A program made the translations under genes and the position numbers. Shown here piece after piece: positions 25,770 to 37,233 of a DNA stretch of 64,000 nt (position 1 is its first letter; every line of letters starts with the position of its first letter). The notes under the pieces were generated by a model that saw only the letters and a program-made list of their open reading frames with translations, searched no databases and was not told where the DNA came from. This DNA is from Polytrichum commune (lineage: Eukaryota; Streptophyta; Polytrichopsida; Polytrichales; Polytrichaceae): positions 3,162,501-3,226,500 of the forward strand of contig OX485808.1 of NCBI GenBank assembly GCA_950295325.1. The letters run 5' to 3'.

Positions 25770-27194
25770 CTATAACTCCTCATGCTTCAAGGGCGTCAGC
25801 GTTCCAGGAACCGAATTTTCTGTATCGGCGTCAGGATCAGGAGTGCGTCTGCAAAAGATCTTATCACCCGCCGGATGTTTTACTTTATCCATCACCACAA
25901 CAACCACACCATTCTCATGTAGTTCACAATCCGGAAGAACTTCTCCCCATTTATCAGGAAGATATGTAATGTGGTGAAATTCATATGGACTCCATCGCTG
26001 TCTCATGGTCACAGTGAAACCGATGTACTTGTTCAACCTGTAACTATACTTGTCATTCGCAAGCTTACGCCCTTGAATGAGGAGAAGGCTGGGGCGTGCG
26101 GAATCTGGTGATGCGCAAGTCTGGTAACATCCGACAAGGAGACTTAGAATTCAGGTCTACAGTCTACGTGATTATAACAATATAAAATGGATAGATATGA
26201 ACACGAGAAATACAGCAGTCATTCTTGATATACAGAACTTGGAATGTATGGAGTTCATATTTCATTGCTGAAATTGTACTGCATTTAGTCTTGTCTAGAG
26301 TAAAATGAAAAGAAAAGAGAGCTTAGTATAGATTGATATATGAGCGCACGATATTCAGGTGTGTATGGAGTTACGAACCATGATTTCGAAATCTATAAGT
26401 CGTGGTATGTCGAAGACCAATTTTAAGGCAGTCATATTGTCGCTCACGAACCATCGCAACATACCATTCTCCACTTCCAATGCCTCCCCCAGTGTGAGTA
26501 CATCTTTAGATTCTATCCTAATGTCTGTCTCAATCGACTTTCTCGACGTGACATTGTAAACTGCACGTCCAAACATGATGTCATCACAGATCCATATTAC
26601 ATCCTTGCAATAACACCTTTTGTGCTGTAGTAGAATATATTACATCAGTCCAACTGTCAGAGAGTTAATTGAGATTATATAGTATAGCCTTATATACAAT
26701 CATGGAACACAACTATTGTCCATCTGACATTCACCTTTGGATACAAAAAATTGCGCTGCTGGATCATGTTTGCATTGGCGCCACTTGATCTTCATCTCCT
26801 CTGGTGTTTCTGAACATACTCAGTTCAAACCAGTGTCAGCCTGGACAGATCAGGGTACGCCGGCTTTCATACAGCTAGCGCGCAACCTTCGACCGGGCCC
26901 CTTTCTGTAAATCATCAGCTAATGTAAAGACTTTAAAGAATACATTAAATTAAACCTGGTTAGAATGGATCTTGATAAATATAACCTGTTATCTACACTC
27001 CGGCAGTCTAAATTGGTCTAGCTAGAGCGCATGCAAGATCTACAAGGTGTATAAGTCAGTAGCTTGCCAAGCTTTGGGAAATCGACGCCGTTCAATAATG
27101 GCTGCAATGACTTAGGATCTTCAATAGTTTTCATAAAGGACCAGGATACAAGTAAGAGGACCAGAAGTTCCAGGAATTCGAGGATCGGCGCCAT
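25770..27194 (-). pseudogene. Tandem family unit 2 (probable pseudogene, stop in exon 2)
   Basis: Exons downwards: 1, 27194-27068 (MAPILEFLELLVLLLVSWSF, strongly hydrophobic); 2, about 26918-26859; 3, 26800-26735 (IKWRQCKHDPAAQFFVSK); 4, 26560-26379 (ends FDIPRLIDFEIM); 5, 26120-25770 (TCASPDSARPSLLLIQGR to the stop, 116 aa). Phases of exons 1, 3, 4 and 5 fit the family. In the only exon 2 frame that matches unit 3, an in-frame TAG follows ARSKVAR, so the copy is probably dead unless splicing there differs. The exon 1 donor appears to be GC (CTTG|GCAAGC). Exon 5 keeps the PDCE and FC cysteines and the YLPDKWG block. Other than the exon 2 stop it looks intact, so decay would be recent. Confidence 0.5.
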
Positions 27195-28911
27195 GTTCAA
27201 TCGGAGTTCACAACAATGAAAGTTGTAAGGTGATTTGTTTGCTGGCCCAAGCCACACGATCGAAACTCCTTGAAGAGAAGCGCAGGCCTGCTAGGTCGAC
27301 GTACGTTTCTTGATCATTGTAAACCTGCTGATGAGCCAAACTACATAGTTACTTCGAAGTGAGAACCTGACAGTATAGATGCGTATTAAGTAGATTCGGA
27401 AAACAATCAGCGCTGATTCCGACGTCCTTCACGTCCACTGTTACTGACTATCTTTTGGCCAATGTTGTTTCTAGAATGTAGAAGAAAGCTTGTAATTCAC
27501 CCGAGGCATTGAAGGCAGGAAGAAAATCAGCGCTCAATGTTAGCAACCAAGAAGGGTTGATGAGAGAAGATGCTGACCTTCAAGGCATTTCAGAGTGTAA
27601 TGCGTCTCGGTGTCATAAAGAGACGAACTGGGGAATTTCTCCTCAAGGATGCGCGGGTACCCGTAGATGGTTCTCTATACCGATGTTTTAAAATATTTTC
27701 CTCAGCTTTTGCCACATGTCAATCCTAGATTGGTTGAAACCTTTCGAATCCCACGTGGGAACTACATTCCAGCACTACACTAAACATTGTATTTAGTGTC
27801 ACCAATTCTATTTTTCTTGCTCAATACTAATTGCAAACCGCCCATGTAGTGGCACCAACACCAAATGCTAATGTAGACCTAACATCAATTTTCATTGCCT
27901 GTAAAACATTTTGGGCATTGTAGATTTGTTATGTTACAATTGTTGTCACTAAGTGATTTTTCATCCAAATTCCAATTATTCATCACATTATTTCATTGCA
28001 AAATGTTAGGATACAGAATATACCAAAAGTGGATGAACTAAAAGTGAAGGTGCTTTTGGCGATAGATGGTTCCATTTCCAGAGATCTCGCGCGAGTGTCG
28101 TTGTATAATAATTGAGCTGTGTCTCGATGAGGTTTCCAGTACCTGAGCGTAACGAGGTCACAAAGTGCATCGATCCCTCTGTGTGGCCTGACATCTACGG
28201 TGTACTTTATGAAGTTTCGGTCCTCTCTTGCTCGGGAGGCTTGAAGCCCTTGAAGAATCCATTAAGGAGTCGCCTCCATGGACACGGGGAGTTCCCGACA
28301 CTTTCAAGAGATAGTCATCTGGTATTCTTAACTCTTGATATCCTGATGTCTTGACTACTAATTAATTATTCATAACAGAGAGCACTTATCCAAATCTACT
28401 GCCATCGCTTCAAATGATTCTAATCCCACAAATTAATAATATCTATCTCATTCTACTCAATCATAGGAACGTGGTTAATACGAAGACAACCTAATACGTC
28501 CTCAAAACAAATTGATACAGCATGCAAAGTTATTGGAACTTGATACATTTCCGAGTCTCGCTTGTGGAGACAAAAAGAATCACTGAAGGTTTGGAAGGAG
28601 GAATTGTGCAAAATATTGTTTCAGGTCCAAATCAGCGATTGAACCGCCAGCAGACTCGGAGAGACGAATAGTACTCTACGGAATGTCGATTTTTACTATA
28701 AAATCAAGTGTTCAAGCTCACGTCGACTCTAGCATCGTACCAATACAATAGCTTCAGATATGGCCGTCACGAATGGTTGCTTGAAATTGTCTTCAACTGA
28801 TATTCTTCGTCTTGGTCTACTCCAAATCCAGCATACAAAGATAGACAAATTCAATGTCATTTCTTGTAAGCCCGTTGTAAGCACCTCAATTTTGTGTCAC
28901 TTGAGGACTTC
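27195..28911. other. Spacer between tandem units 2 and 3
   Basis: About 27195-27690 is upstream DNA of unit 2 and aligns loosely with the upstream DNA of units 3-5. About 28620-28911 is downstream DNA of unit 3 (GATATGGCCGTCACGAATGG) and matches the downstream DNA of units 4 and 5. The middle (27700-28000) is AT-rich with a block related to 30880-31030. No independent gene was seen. Confidence 0.55.
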
Positions 28912-30411
28912 TCAGTCGGGAATATCAGAACCGGGAGCTCGTGTGCAGAAGATTTTATTACCGGCCGCATCTTCATCCACCACCACCTGCAAGGGGCAGG
29001 AAATAACCACGACTGTATTTTGTATTTCACAATTCGGAATCATATGTCCTCGCCAATTCTGAGGAAGACTTATTATGTGATGGAACTGACGTGGGCTGCG
29101 CCGCCTGTTTATCAGTATTATGTTCCAGAGTCGAACATAAACCGGAACTACTACATTTCGGAATCTGAGCTTGTACTCGTGATCTGGAGCAATACGCCCG
29201 TGAATGCGCAGATGGCTGGGGCGTGTCAAATTAGGTGATGCGCAAGTCTGTTTTAACATCCAAGAAGAAGGCTTACATTTCTGTTCTTTGTGGCAACTAC
29301 ATGAAACTGGATGAAGAATATGGAGAAGACATCTACATAGATATATTGTTGTAAATTCTCAAAGTTACGATGGTGCAGGAGTACAAAATACCTATGAATT
29401 ATACATGAACAAAATTTATCGAGATGAACAGATGAAGCCCCTTCCATGGTGAATCTCTCTTCACAGATCATGTCACAACGGCAAGCGAAGGTGATTTCTC
29501 GCGTGCGACAGGTCATAAATGACTTGAGAGCAATGAGGAAAGCAAAGAGTTATGTGTTGTTTGAGCGAGCGAAAAGTTGTATATATATAGATGGAGTAAC
29601 GAACCATGATCTCGAATTCCAGAAGTCTTGGTATATCGACTACGAGATTCAAAGTGTTGGAATTGTTGCTGGTCATAACAAATCGCATCACATCATCCTT
29701 CAAATCCACTCCGTCTCCCGGTGTCAGCGCGTCTGATTCGGTGCTAGAGGCTGGTTGAATGGACTCGTTCGTGACTTTGTAAACTGTACCAAACATGATT
29801 TCTTAGCATATATAGATCCGTGTAGAAATTCCCAATCCTTGCCTAACGGGCTTGCTTACTGTACACTACTATAAGAAGTTGAGACATTAGTAAAACTGTC
29901 CGAGAAGCTCAGATATTACAGGGGCTCATATTCACAATGCATTAGTCTTATCCATTGACATTCACCTTCGGAGGAAAAGACGTGCGATCCTGGATCAAGT
30001 GTACACTCGAGCCACCTAAGCCTCTTAAAATAATTCGCAGTCTCCTCCGCTGACAATTCTGCACACACATTAAGATCAGTTTTAGCCCCAGTCACATCAG
30101 GGTACATATAACTCCTTGCGTATGAGTTATGACATCCTCCGACCGGGCCACGTCCTCCGCAGTCCTAGCTGAAGAATTACTTCCAACAGAAATGAAACCA
30201 TAAGTCTCCCAGCTGTTAGAAACTTCAACATAAACATCATCAAAGGTACAGTGATATTCTTTAACCTACCAGGTTTTAGTAAGATGACGTCGTCCAATGC
30301 TCTTTGCGACCGTTGTACTGCGGAAGGCTCTTCGCGAAAATAGAATTTAGAAGCGAGTAAGGTTAGACAGATGATGATCCCATGTTTTAGAATTTCCCTG
30401 ATATTCGGCAT
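28912..30411 (-). CDS. Tandem family unit 3: intact 267-aa membrane/secreted protein of unknown family
   Basis: Best-preserved copy. Exons downwards: 30411-30270, 30168-30106, 30049-29966, 29783-29605, 29247-28912. All donors are GT and acceptors AG; phases 1, 1, 1, 0 close into one 267-codon frame. Residues about 8-25 are hydrophobic (ILKHGIIICLTLLASKF), giving a signal anchor or signal peptide. Exon 3 has KRLRWLECTLDPGSHVFSSE, a W-x2-C motif kept in all units. Exon 4 ends VVDIPRLLEFEIM. Exon 5 starts TCASPN and holds RRSPRQFHHIISLPQNWRG, PNCEIQNTVVVISCPLQVVV and FCTRAPG. Alternating hydrophobic strands and four to five conserved cysteines suggest an extracellular or lumenal beta-rich domain. 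No known domain was recognised. Neighbours are paralogues at about 3-kb spacing in the same orientation. No transcript evidence is available. Confidence 0.6.
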
Positions 30412-32383
30412 GCTTGAGGTTTTAATTCGGACGTTAGTGGACTTCAGGTGTGTGTATGCAGTCTGTGCGTCTGAACTTCACGTCCACGGTGCTTCACAAC
30501 CTTGCGGCGAATGAGGTTTGTGGAGTGCAGAAAGCGCGCATTTCATGCGATGCATTAAAGAAAGAGAACGAGCTCTGAATGTGAGCAGCCAAGGGGCAGC
30601 CAAGACGGTAGCTGGAGAGAGAAATGCTCAGAGTCGCAGGAACTCGGAGGATTGCGAGACAAGGAAGCCCGAACGTTGCTGCTAACGGAGACAAGGTCGA
30701 CATTGAGCACTTTAGTGTTTTAAATCTCTTCTCAGGCTTCTAATGGATTGACAATATGTTAACTCTACTCTCAAACAGAAGCAATATGTATGGAAAGAAG
30801 GCATTCAAAGGAATCTATTGGTAGTTACTTCTCTAACGACACTTCTTTTGAATAAGTTTACAAATATTACATAAGGATGATTGAAATTTGGATGAAATCC
30901 ATGCCAACTATTGAAACAAAGTTTGGTAAATTCTGCATCCTAACACTTCCATTATGGAATTTTGTCATGAATTATTGAAATTTGGATGAAGAATCACTTA
31001 GTAAGTGATAGTTATTGTAACATTGTAAATCTATAATGCCCAAAACACTTAGTAACATGGAATGACAAATAATATTTGGTTTATGTTTAGTCTTGGTGAC
31101 ATTACACAAGTAGTTTACAATAATTTGGTTGTGTGGCACATTAGAGCGCCTAAGGTAGGCTTAGTTATGACTAGGATTTAAGTATATATGGATTTATGCA
31201 TGAATTTTTGACAATTCCAACCGTCATAATGATGTACACTAGATTGCAAAACTACACAAATATGGTGGTTGACAAACATGAAATATAAACATTTGAAGTT
31301 GTGGTTGTTGTGTTGTTGCTTTTGTTGTTGTCATTTGATGTTTTTATCCCCACGAGTGCACATTTCTTATTATTTTTGGACAAGTGGTTTGTCCAAATAG
31401 GCTTAAATGTCACTTTACTCATGCTTAGGCTTTTTACCCATCGTGAGGTTTTGTGGTGCCATCGTGAGCACCCAAGAGAGTTCTCCCCGCTCTCTTCTTC
31501 GGGTCCAAGAGGGCATTGTTTGGTGTTGGCAAATGAAAGACAGTTTGTTTATTCGTCAAACAACAACAACAACAACAACAATTTAGTATTGAGCAATTAT
31601 ATCTCCAGTGCAATTTTGATGTGATAATTTTATCCACGCGTTCCACCTGAATTTTGAGTTGAAATCCTTGAACTGCCTCTGACTTGCTTCACCGAATTTT
31701 TCAAGGAACGAAAGTGTGATCTTATATTCGTAGATTTGGAAGCAAGTCAATTGAAACAACTTGACACAACATGGAAAATTGTAAGAACTTCTTACATTTC
31801 TGAAAATCAAGCTTGAGTTGTATTGGCCAGGAGGCATCGCTATGAGTCAGAGTTAAACTCCGCCAGCCTTCATTTGCTGGATATCCAAGTACTCTCTGTT
31901 TGCCTGAAAAGCTCATATTAAATCTTCCGACAACCAAATTAATCTACAATTAAATGCTCTCTGAGTCAATATTGGCAACTTGATATCGTGCCATGCTCTT
32001 ACAAAACTGCCATCCCTTCTCCATATGAAACCAAAAAGAACGTCTCGCTCACTAAAAATGCAAAGAGATTCACTGAAAGTATAGAAGGATTAATCAGGAG
32101 CTTGTTCAGATTGGAAGTACTTTGTATACCAGCAGCTTCTGTTCCTAAGCGATTGACCAATAGTCTACGTACGGTCGGTGGCAAATGATTGTTGGAATCA
32201 ACTCTTCAAGCTCACGGTCGAACCTCTGCGAACATGTGGCCACTCACTACATCACCATGGATTCCGACATGGCCGTCACGAGCGGTTGCTTGATTTATAA
32301 TTGTCTTCAACTCATATTCTTCTTTTTCCTCTACTCCAAATTCAGTGGCATTGTAAGCCCTTTGTGAGCACCTCAGTTGTGTG
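30412..32383. other. Spacer between tandem units 3 and 4
   Basis: About 30420-30720 is upstream DNA of unit 3, related to 27460-27690, 34020-34240 and 38550-38760. About 31800-32383 is downstream DNA of unit 4. Inserted between them (about 30800-31620) is AT-rich sequence ending in an AAC microsatellite at 31559-31581, preceded by a GC-richer block (31440-31540); this could be the tail of a small retroposon. Short frames here have no domain. Confidence 0.5.
31559..31581. repeat. AAC trinucleotide run
   Basis: Seven to eight CAA/AAC units follow a GC-richer segment. This may be a retroposon tail or a simple microsatellite. Confidence 0.85.
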
Positions 32384-33722
32384 TCACGTGGCCGGAATTC
32401 CTTTGTCGGAAGCAGGATCTGGATCAGAAGTGCGTGAGCAGAAGATCATATTACCGGCCGTATCTTCATCCATCACCACCTGCAAGGGACAGGAAATAAC
32501 AACGACAGTATTTTGCATTTCACAATCCGGAATAATATCTCCTCGCCATTGATCAGGAAGATATATTACGCGCTCGAATTGACGTGGACTGCGTTCCCTG
32601 TGTGCACTCTTGTAATACAGAACTTTGTTAACGACTTTCGGCAATGTGTAGTCATCTGGAGCAATACGCCCTTGAATGCGGAGGAGGCTTGGGCTTCTGG
32701 AATTCGGTGATGCGCAAGTCTGTAACATCCAAGAAGAAGACTTACATTTCTTCTCTTTGTGAATACTGTATAAAGTGGATCGTTATGAAAAAGATATCTA
32801 TGGACCATTTCAATGATGCAAAATAGTAGAAATGCTTTGAGTTCATGACAATTATCAAAATGAATCGATGATCAAGCCCCTTGCGTGATAAATCGAACCA
32901 TGATCTCGAAATCCAGAAGTCTTGGTATATCAACGACCAAATCCAATGTATTCGAATCGTTCCTCATAACAAATCGCATCATGTCATTCTCCAATTTCAC
33001 ACTGTCATCCGGTACCAGCGCCATGCCTTCTGATTCGGTCCAGATGTTTGGTCGAATTGACTTGTTCGTGACCTTGTAAACTGTACCAAACATGATTTCC
33101 CAGCATAGATCCGTGCAGAAATATTCAACTCCTTGCATCAACGGCCTCGCTACAGTCCACTTTAGGAAGCTAATACATTGGCAACAATGTCTAAGAAGTT
33201 GACATTTATAGGGCTCATATCCACAATACACTAGTTAGTCTTATCCATTGAAATTCACCTTCGGAGGCAAAGAAGTGCGATGCTCGATCATGTTCGCAAT
33301 CGAACCACCTAAGCCTCTTTATAGCATTCACAGTATCCTCATCTGTTTATGCACATAGCTTCAAACAGGTTAGGACGAATACATCAGGTTACCCCTCGTA
33401 TAGAAACTGCTTCCGGGCCGAGTCCCCTGCTTCTATAGCCGAAGAACTTATAACAAGTAAAACCAAGTTAGCGTAATCCTTGACTAACGAAGCACTGGCA
33501 GTAGTAAGAGTCTGGCTGTTAGAAACAACATGAAAACCAACTACGTGCATAATTCCGTAGCTTACCAGACTCTGGTAATACGAATCCGGTAGGTGCTCTT
33601 GACGACTGTCGTACTGCGTGAGGATCATTGCCATAAAATAAATTATAGGCTTCTTCACCGAACTTCAGAGCGAGCATGATGATAGCGACGATGATCATAT
33701 GTTTTAGAATTACAAGGATCAT
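32384..33722 (-). CDS. Tandem family unit 4 (exon 2/3 junction unresolved)
   Basis: Exons downwards: 1, 33722-33566 (MILVILKHMIIVAIIMLALK, hydrophobic N-terminus; donor CTG|GTAAGC); 2, about 33432-33393; 3, 33342-33259 (KRLRWFDCEHDRASHFFASE); 4, 33080-32899 (ends VVDIPRLLDFEIM); 5, 32719-32384 (TCASPNSRSP, RRSPRQ-like block, YLPDQWRGDIIPDCE, VVVISCPLQVV, FCSRT; 111 aa). Exons 3-5 keep phase and are open. With the visible splice sites exon 2 leaves phase 2, whereas exon 3 needs phase 1, so either an unseen splice site is used or the copy carries a frameshift. It is the closest relative of unit 3 in exons 3-5. Confidence 0.5.
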
Positions 33723-33840
33723 GTTTGAGGCCCGTATGAGGTTACAACACGGAACGGTAGGTGAAGTTGACGCTTAGTTCGCTAAGATCGAAGGTACACA
33801 AAATCCTTCAGGGCTAGTGCGAGCTACCTCTCCTGAACAC

Positions 33841-33856
33841 TATAAACCTGCTGAAA
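33841..33856 (-). promoter_or_regulatory. Conserved upstream block of the tandem family
   Basis: The sequence AAACCTGCTG (minus strand CAGCAGGTTT) lies 122-127 bp upstream of the start codon in units 2 (27321), 4 (33844) and 5 (38375). Related flanking text GGTCGAGCTAC or GTGCGAGCTAC lies nearby. It could be a 5'-leader splice donor (CAG|GTTT) or a promoter element. Confidence 0.35.
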
Positions 33857-34854
33857 CAAGTGAACAGACACTAATCAAAGCGAGAACCTGACACAGCTGT
33901 GAATACCACCACAAATTAGAAAAAGAAGTAGACATTTGAGTAGAAAAGTGTGGCATGGAAATGTATAATTGACAATGCACATAGAAATGTATCGATGTAT
34001 TGGTGATGTTGTGCTCAAGCGTGAGGCCAATGTGGTCTTGCGGAGTATAGTAAAACGGCGTTTCGTGCGAAGCAGTGAATATAGAGGATCAAAAATTGGC
34101 TGTCCATGCAGGAATCTAAAGAGCTCGCGAAAGGAGAAGATGCTCGCACTTGCAGGAACGCCGAGGAACACAAGGAAAGGCAGTCTAACGTTCCAACAAA
34201 TGCAGGCTATCTCGAACTGTAAGAGCACTTTGCTCCAAGCCCCTTTGCTTTTCTCCTTCTGTTCATCCAGTTCGGTGGATGACACGGGGATGCACGCTGG
34301 ACTGGTGACTCACATTCATCCCAGTGCATTCATAGACCACAATATAAAACACTTACTAAGAATATTTTGACTATAGAACATTATCCCACAACAATTTGGA
34401 CTAGACAAACAACGCGAGGAGGAGTGTAAATCACAAGTCACGGGAGCAACAATCATCCACCTACTCAAGTTGGTTGATATCAATCCAAACCAATGAGCTC
34501 ATGAATAGAATATTATAAGATTTATGGATGATATTGTGCTTTCATGGATGAAAATTAATGATGATTTATGATAATCTTTCTACTCTTGGATTAGCGATCG
34601 TTTATGTGACGATGACCACTAGCAAGTTGGGGATTCGAGGTGTGACTCTACTTCGTATACATGTCTTAAATGGTCATTTTTTTCTCTTTGTCAATATTCT
34701 CAACTTGTATTTTAGAGTTGGATGTTTTCTTGGATCCACAAATCTCGTATGATATTTTAGCAACATTCTATGGAAGTTTATGAGCTCATGTATTGCTACA
34801 ATGATTTTTCAAAGTCTAGAGTGTCAAAACATGAAACAATCACATACTAGCCCC

Positions 34855-35065
34855 CACCACATCCCCCCCCCCCTCCCCTCCCCTCCACAGGCAATTATGT
34901 TGATTATTAAGCCTACACTGAATTAACATCTCAAATACATAGACCAATCTCTTTTGAAAACAAGTTTTTTTTTTAAATTCTTAGATTCACATATACCAAC
35001 TCGCCACTCAAATGTATATGACCAATTAAGATAAGCAATTGAATTCGGTACATTTTCATTAGATA
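34855..35065 (+). repeat. Dispersed repeat R1, partial copy d
   Basis: Contains the poly-C run, GGCAATTATGTTGATTATTA and ends near GAATTCGGTACAT. The 5' half of the repeat is missing. Confidence 0.55.
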
Positions 35066-36533
35066 AACTCATCCCTTGGGAAAGTGAAAACATAGTGAAG
35101 TGTTAAATATTCTAGGCGGGCACACTAAATGTAGTGAACCAAAATGACATAAGTGGGTACGTTTGAACCCCTTAACTACACTTTCAACTAATATATGCAA
35201 AACATATATACATGTTAAACCTTGTGAGTGCAAATCTCAAGTTCTATGTGGTAGAAAATTGTATCCATTAATGTGTACATCATATTCATGATTGAAATTG
35301 TCAAAAATTCATGCATAAAGCCAAACATACTTAAATCCTAGTTTGGTACACCTTATTGTGGTTGGACCCAATTGTTCAAAGAAAAATATGGACATTTTAA
35401 ATCAAACTTTCATCCTATAATTTTGGTCGGATTTATTTCTTCAAATGAAAGAATAGTAAGTGATGAGATCATATCACCCAAAAACAAACCACACAAACAA
35501 ACCAACAAAAAAACAAAAAAAAAACTTAAAATGATTATGGTACATGTAATTAATGGGGTATTACCATTATATCCCACTCATGCCATTTTGAATCTCTACA
35601 TTGAATGCAACTCATAAGATTATTTTTTAACATCTTAATGGTATTTCTAAATCATTTGACTCGGAAAATAGTAAAAAAGACCCCAAATTACTTTAGTGAG
35701 ATTCAATTGAAATAAATCAACATGCCCTCAAGATCCTAGAAGTTCAAAGACTTATTTTGACATAAATACCCAAGCCAAATTTCCCTCTGTAATCCGAGGT
35801 ACCATTACTTTTCGTCATGCTCCCCAAATATTTCAGAGTGCATTACGTTTCTAGGCAGAGCATTATGTTTCGTTAACCAAATAAAGCCGTTAAAATCTAT
35901 CCTTGGGCCTTTACATTTGGTGATGCACGTGGGGTAGTGCATAATAGGGAAAACGAAACCTATGGTCAACTACTACCTCGCATGGTGTCCCTATTCCACA
36001 TAATGGACACCCCCTATGCACTACCTAGTACTAGAGCCCTTTCCTTCCACACAATAGATGAGTTTACATAGAAGCCACGAACCTAAATCCCATGTATCGT
36101 AGACAGACCCATTTCCAATAACCCCCTAATCTTAATACATAGAATCCCCTAAAGCCATGAAGCTCCACACATGTAGCCATCGTTTTTTAATGTGATGGAA
36201 AAAGTTGAAAAGAATCACACATGTAGTCTTCACATTTGGCGTGATGGAAAACGTAATTTAAAAGGACACAGATTTGGGTTCCTTGAAGAGGGCATTGGTA
36301 GTACTAAAATTTCCATCTCCTAGTTATCGGAAATGACTCAACCTATCCTGTGAATATGGGTTTGAGAGAGAATCCTGAAATTTATTGTAATTCATAACTT
36401 TTTCTAAGCAAATTGTGACTTTTTCTAAACATTGTGATATCTATTTCCAGAGCTGTGAAAAAATCACTCCAGTCTCACACTTGATTTACAATTGGGCGAA
36501 ATTGCTTTCGGATCACGGAAATGGGTCTGTCTG

Positions 36534-36841
36534 TCGGGGCTCCCTAAATACCCCCAACGAGCGTTGCAGCTGCCAGGTTCGGAGGCCAGGTTCGGAGGCC
36601 AGGTTTGGTGGGGTTCATTTTTCTGGCCCTCCCCGTTTTAGCCCCTTGGTGACTTTTTTTGGTTTTTTTTGGCTAAATTTGGGTCCTACGGCCCCGAATT
36701 ACCCTAGGGAGCCCCTTATGAGATCAAATAAGGCCCCACCCAATTAAAAAAATAAGGGGCATGTTTTATCCCAACCATGCCACCCCCTCCCGAACCTAGC
36801 CTCCGAGCCACGCTCGATGGGGGTTTTTGGGCAGATCCCTG
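36534..36841. mobile_element. hAT-like MITE, 308 bp
   Basis: The right end in reverse complement reads CAGGGATCTGCCCAAAAACC and the left end TCGGGGCTCCCTAAATACCC; both continue into CCC and a CGAGCG block. Flanks are TCTGTCTG (36526-36533) and TCTGTCTA (36842-36849), a 7/8 match to an 8-bp target duplication. CAGGG-type ends with 8-bp duplications are typical of hAT elements. The left terminal CA is degraded. No coding capacity. The interior has tandem AGGTTCGGAGGCC copies. Confidence 0.5.
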
Positions 36842-37233
36842 TCTGTCTACCATACAATGTAGTCAAATATGCGATGGAATGCACGGACTTAAGGTGTGGA
36901 AGGATCAATAACAATGTTGTTAAACCCAATTTACTGCGTGAAGCATCAGCCTCTGGTTCTGGCTAATCTACAGTCAATGGCAATGCTCTACGGGCGTCAA
37001 TGGCGCACGATTCTTATTAAAATAAACTCTTCAACCTCCGGTTGACTCCTGCAAATAATATCATGTGACTACTCACTACATTACAATGGATTCCGACAAG
37101 ACTGTCACGAGTGGTTGCCTGCAATTCTCTTCATTTCATATTCATCTTCTTTCGAGTCTACTCGACATACAGCGTACCTAGATAGATCAATTCAGTGTCA
37201 TTGTCAGCCCGTTGTAAGGACCTCAATTGTGTG

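Larger units (their letters stand above)
33723..37233. other. Spacer between tandem units 4 and 5, with repeat insertions
   Basis: About 33723-34250 is upstream DNA of unit 4, closely related to 38280-38770. About 34380-36500 is AT-rich, with part of an R1 repeat (34855-35065) and unclassified sequence. A hAT-like element lies at 36534-36841. About 37000-37233 is downstream DNA of unit 5. These insertions explain why the unit 4-5 spacing is about 4.5 kb instead of about 3.2 kb. Confidence 0.55.

Noticed and set aside
29784-29837. Longer exon 4 in unit 3 starting at GCAAG|GATTGG
   Set aside because: It would include an in-frame TAA. Using ACAG|TTTACAA, present at the same place in units 1-4, removes the stop and fits all phases.
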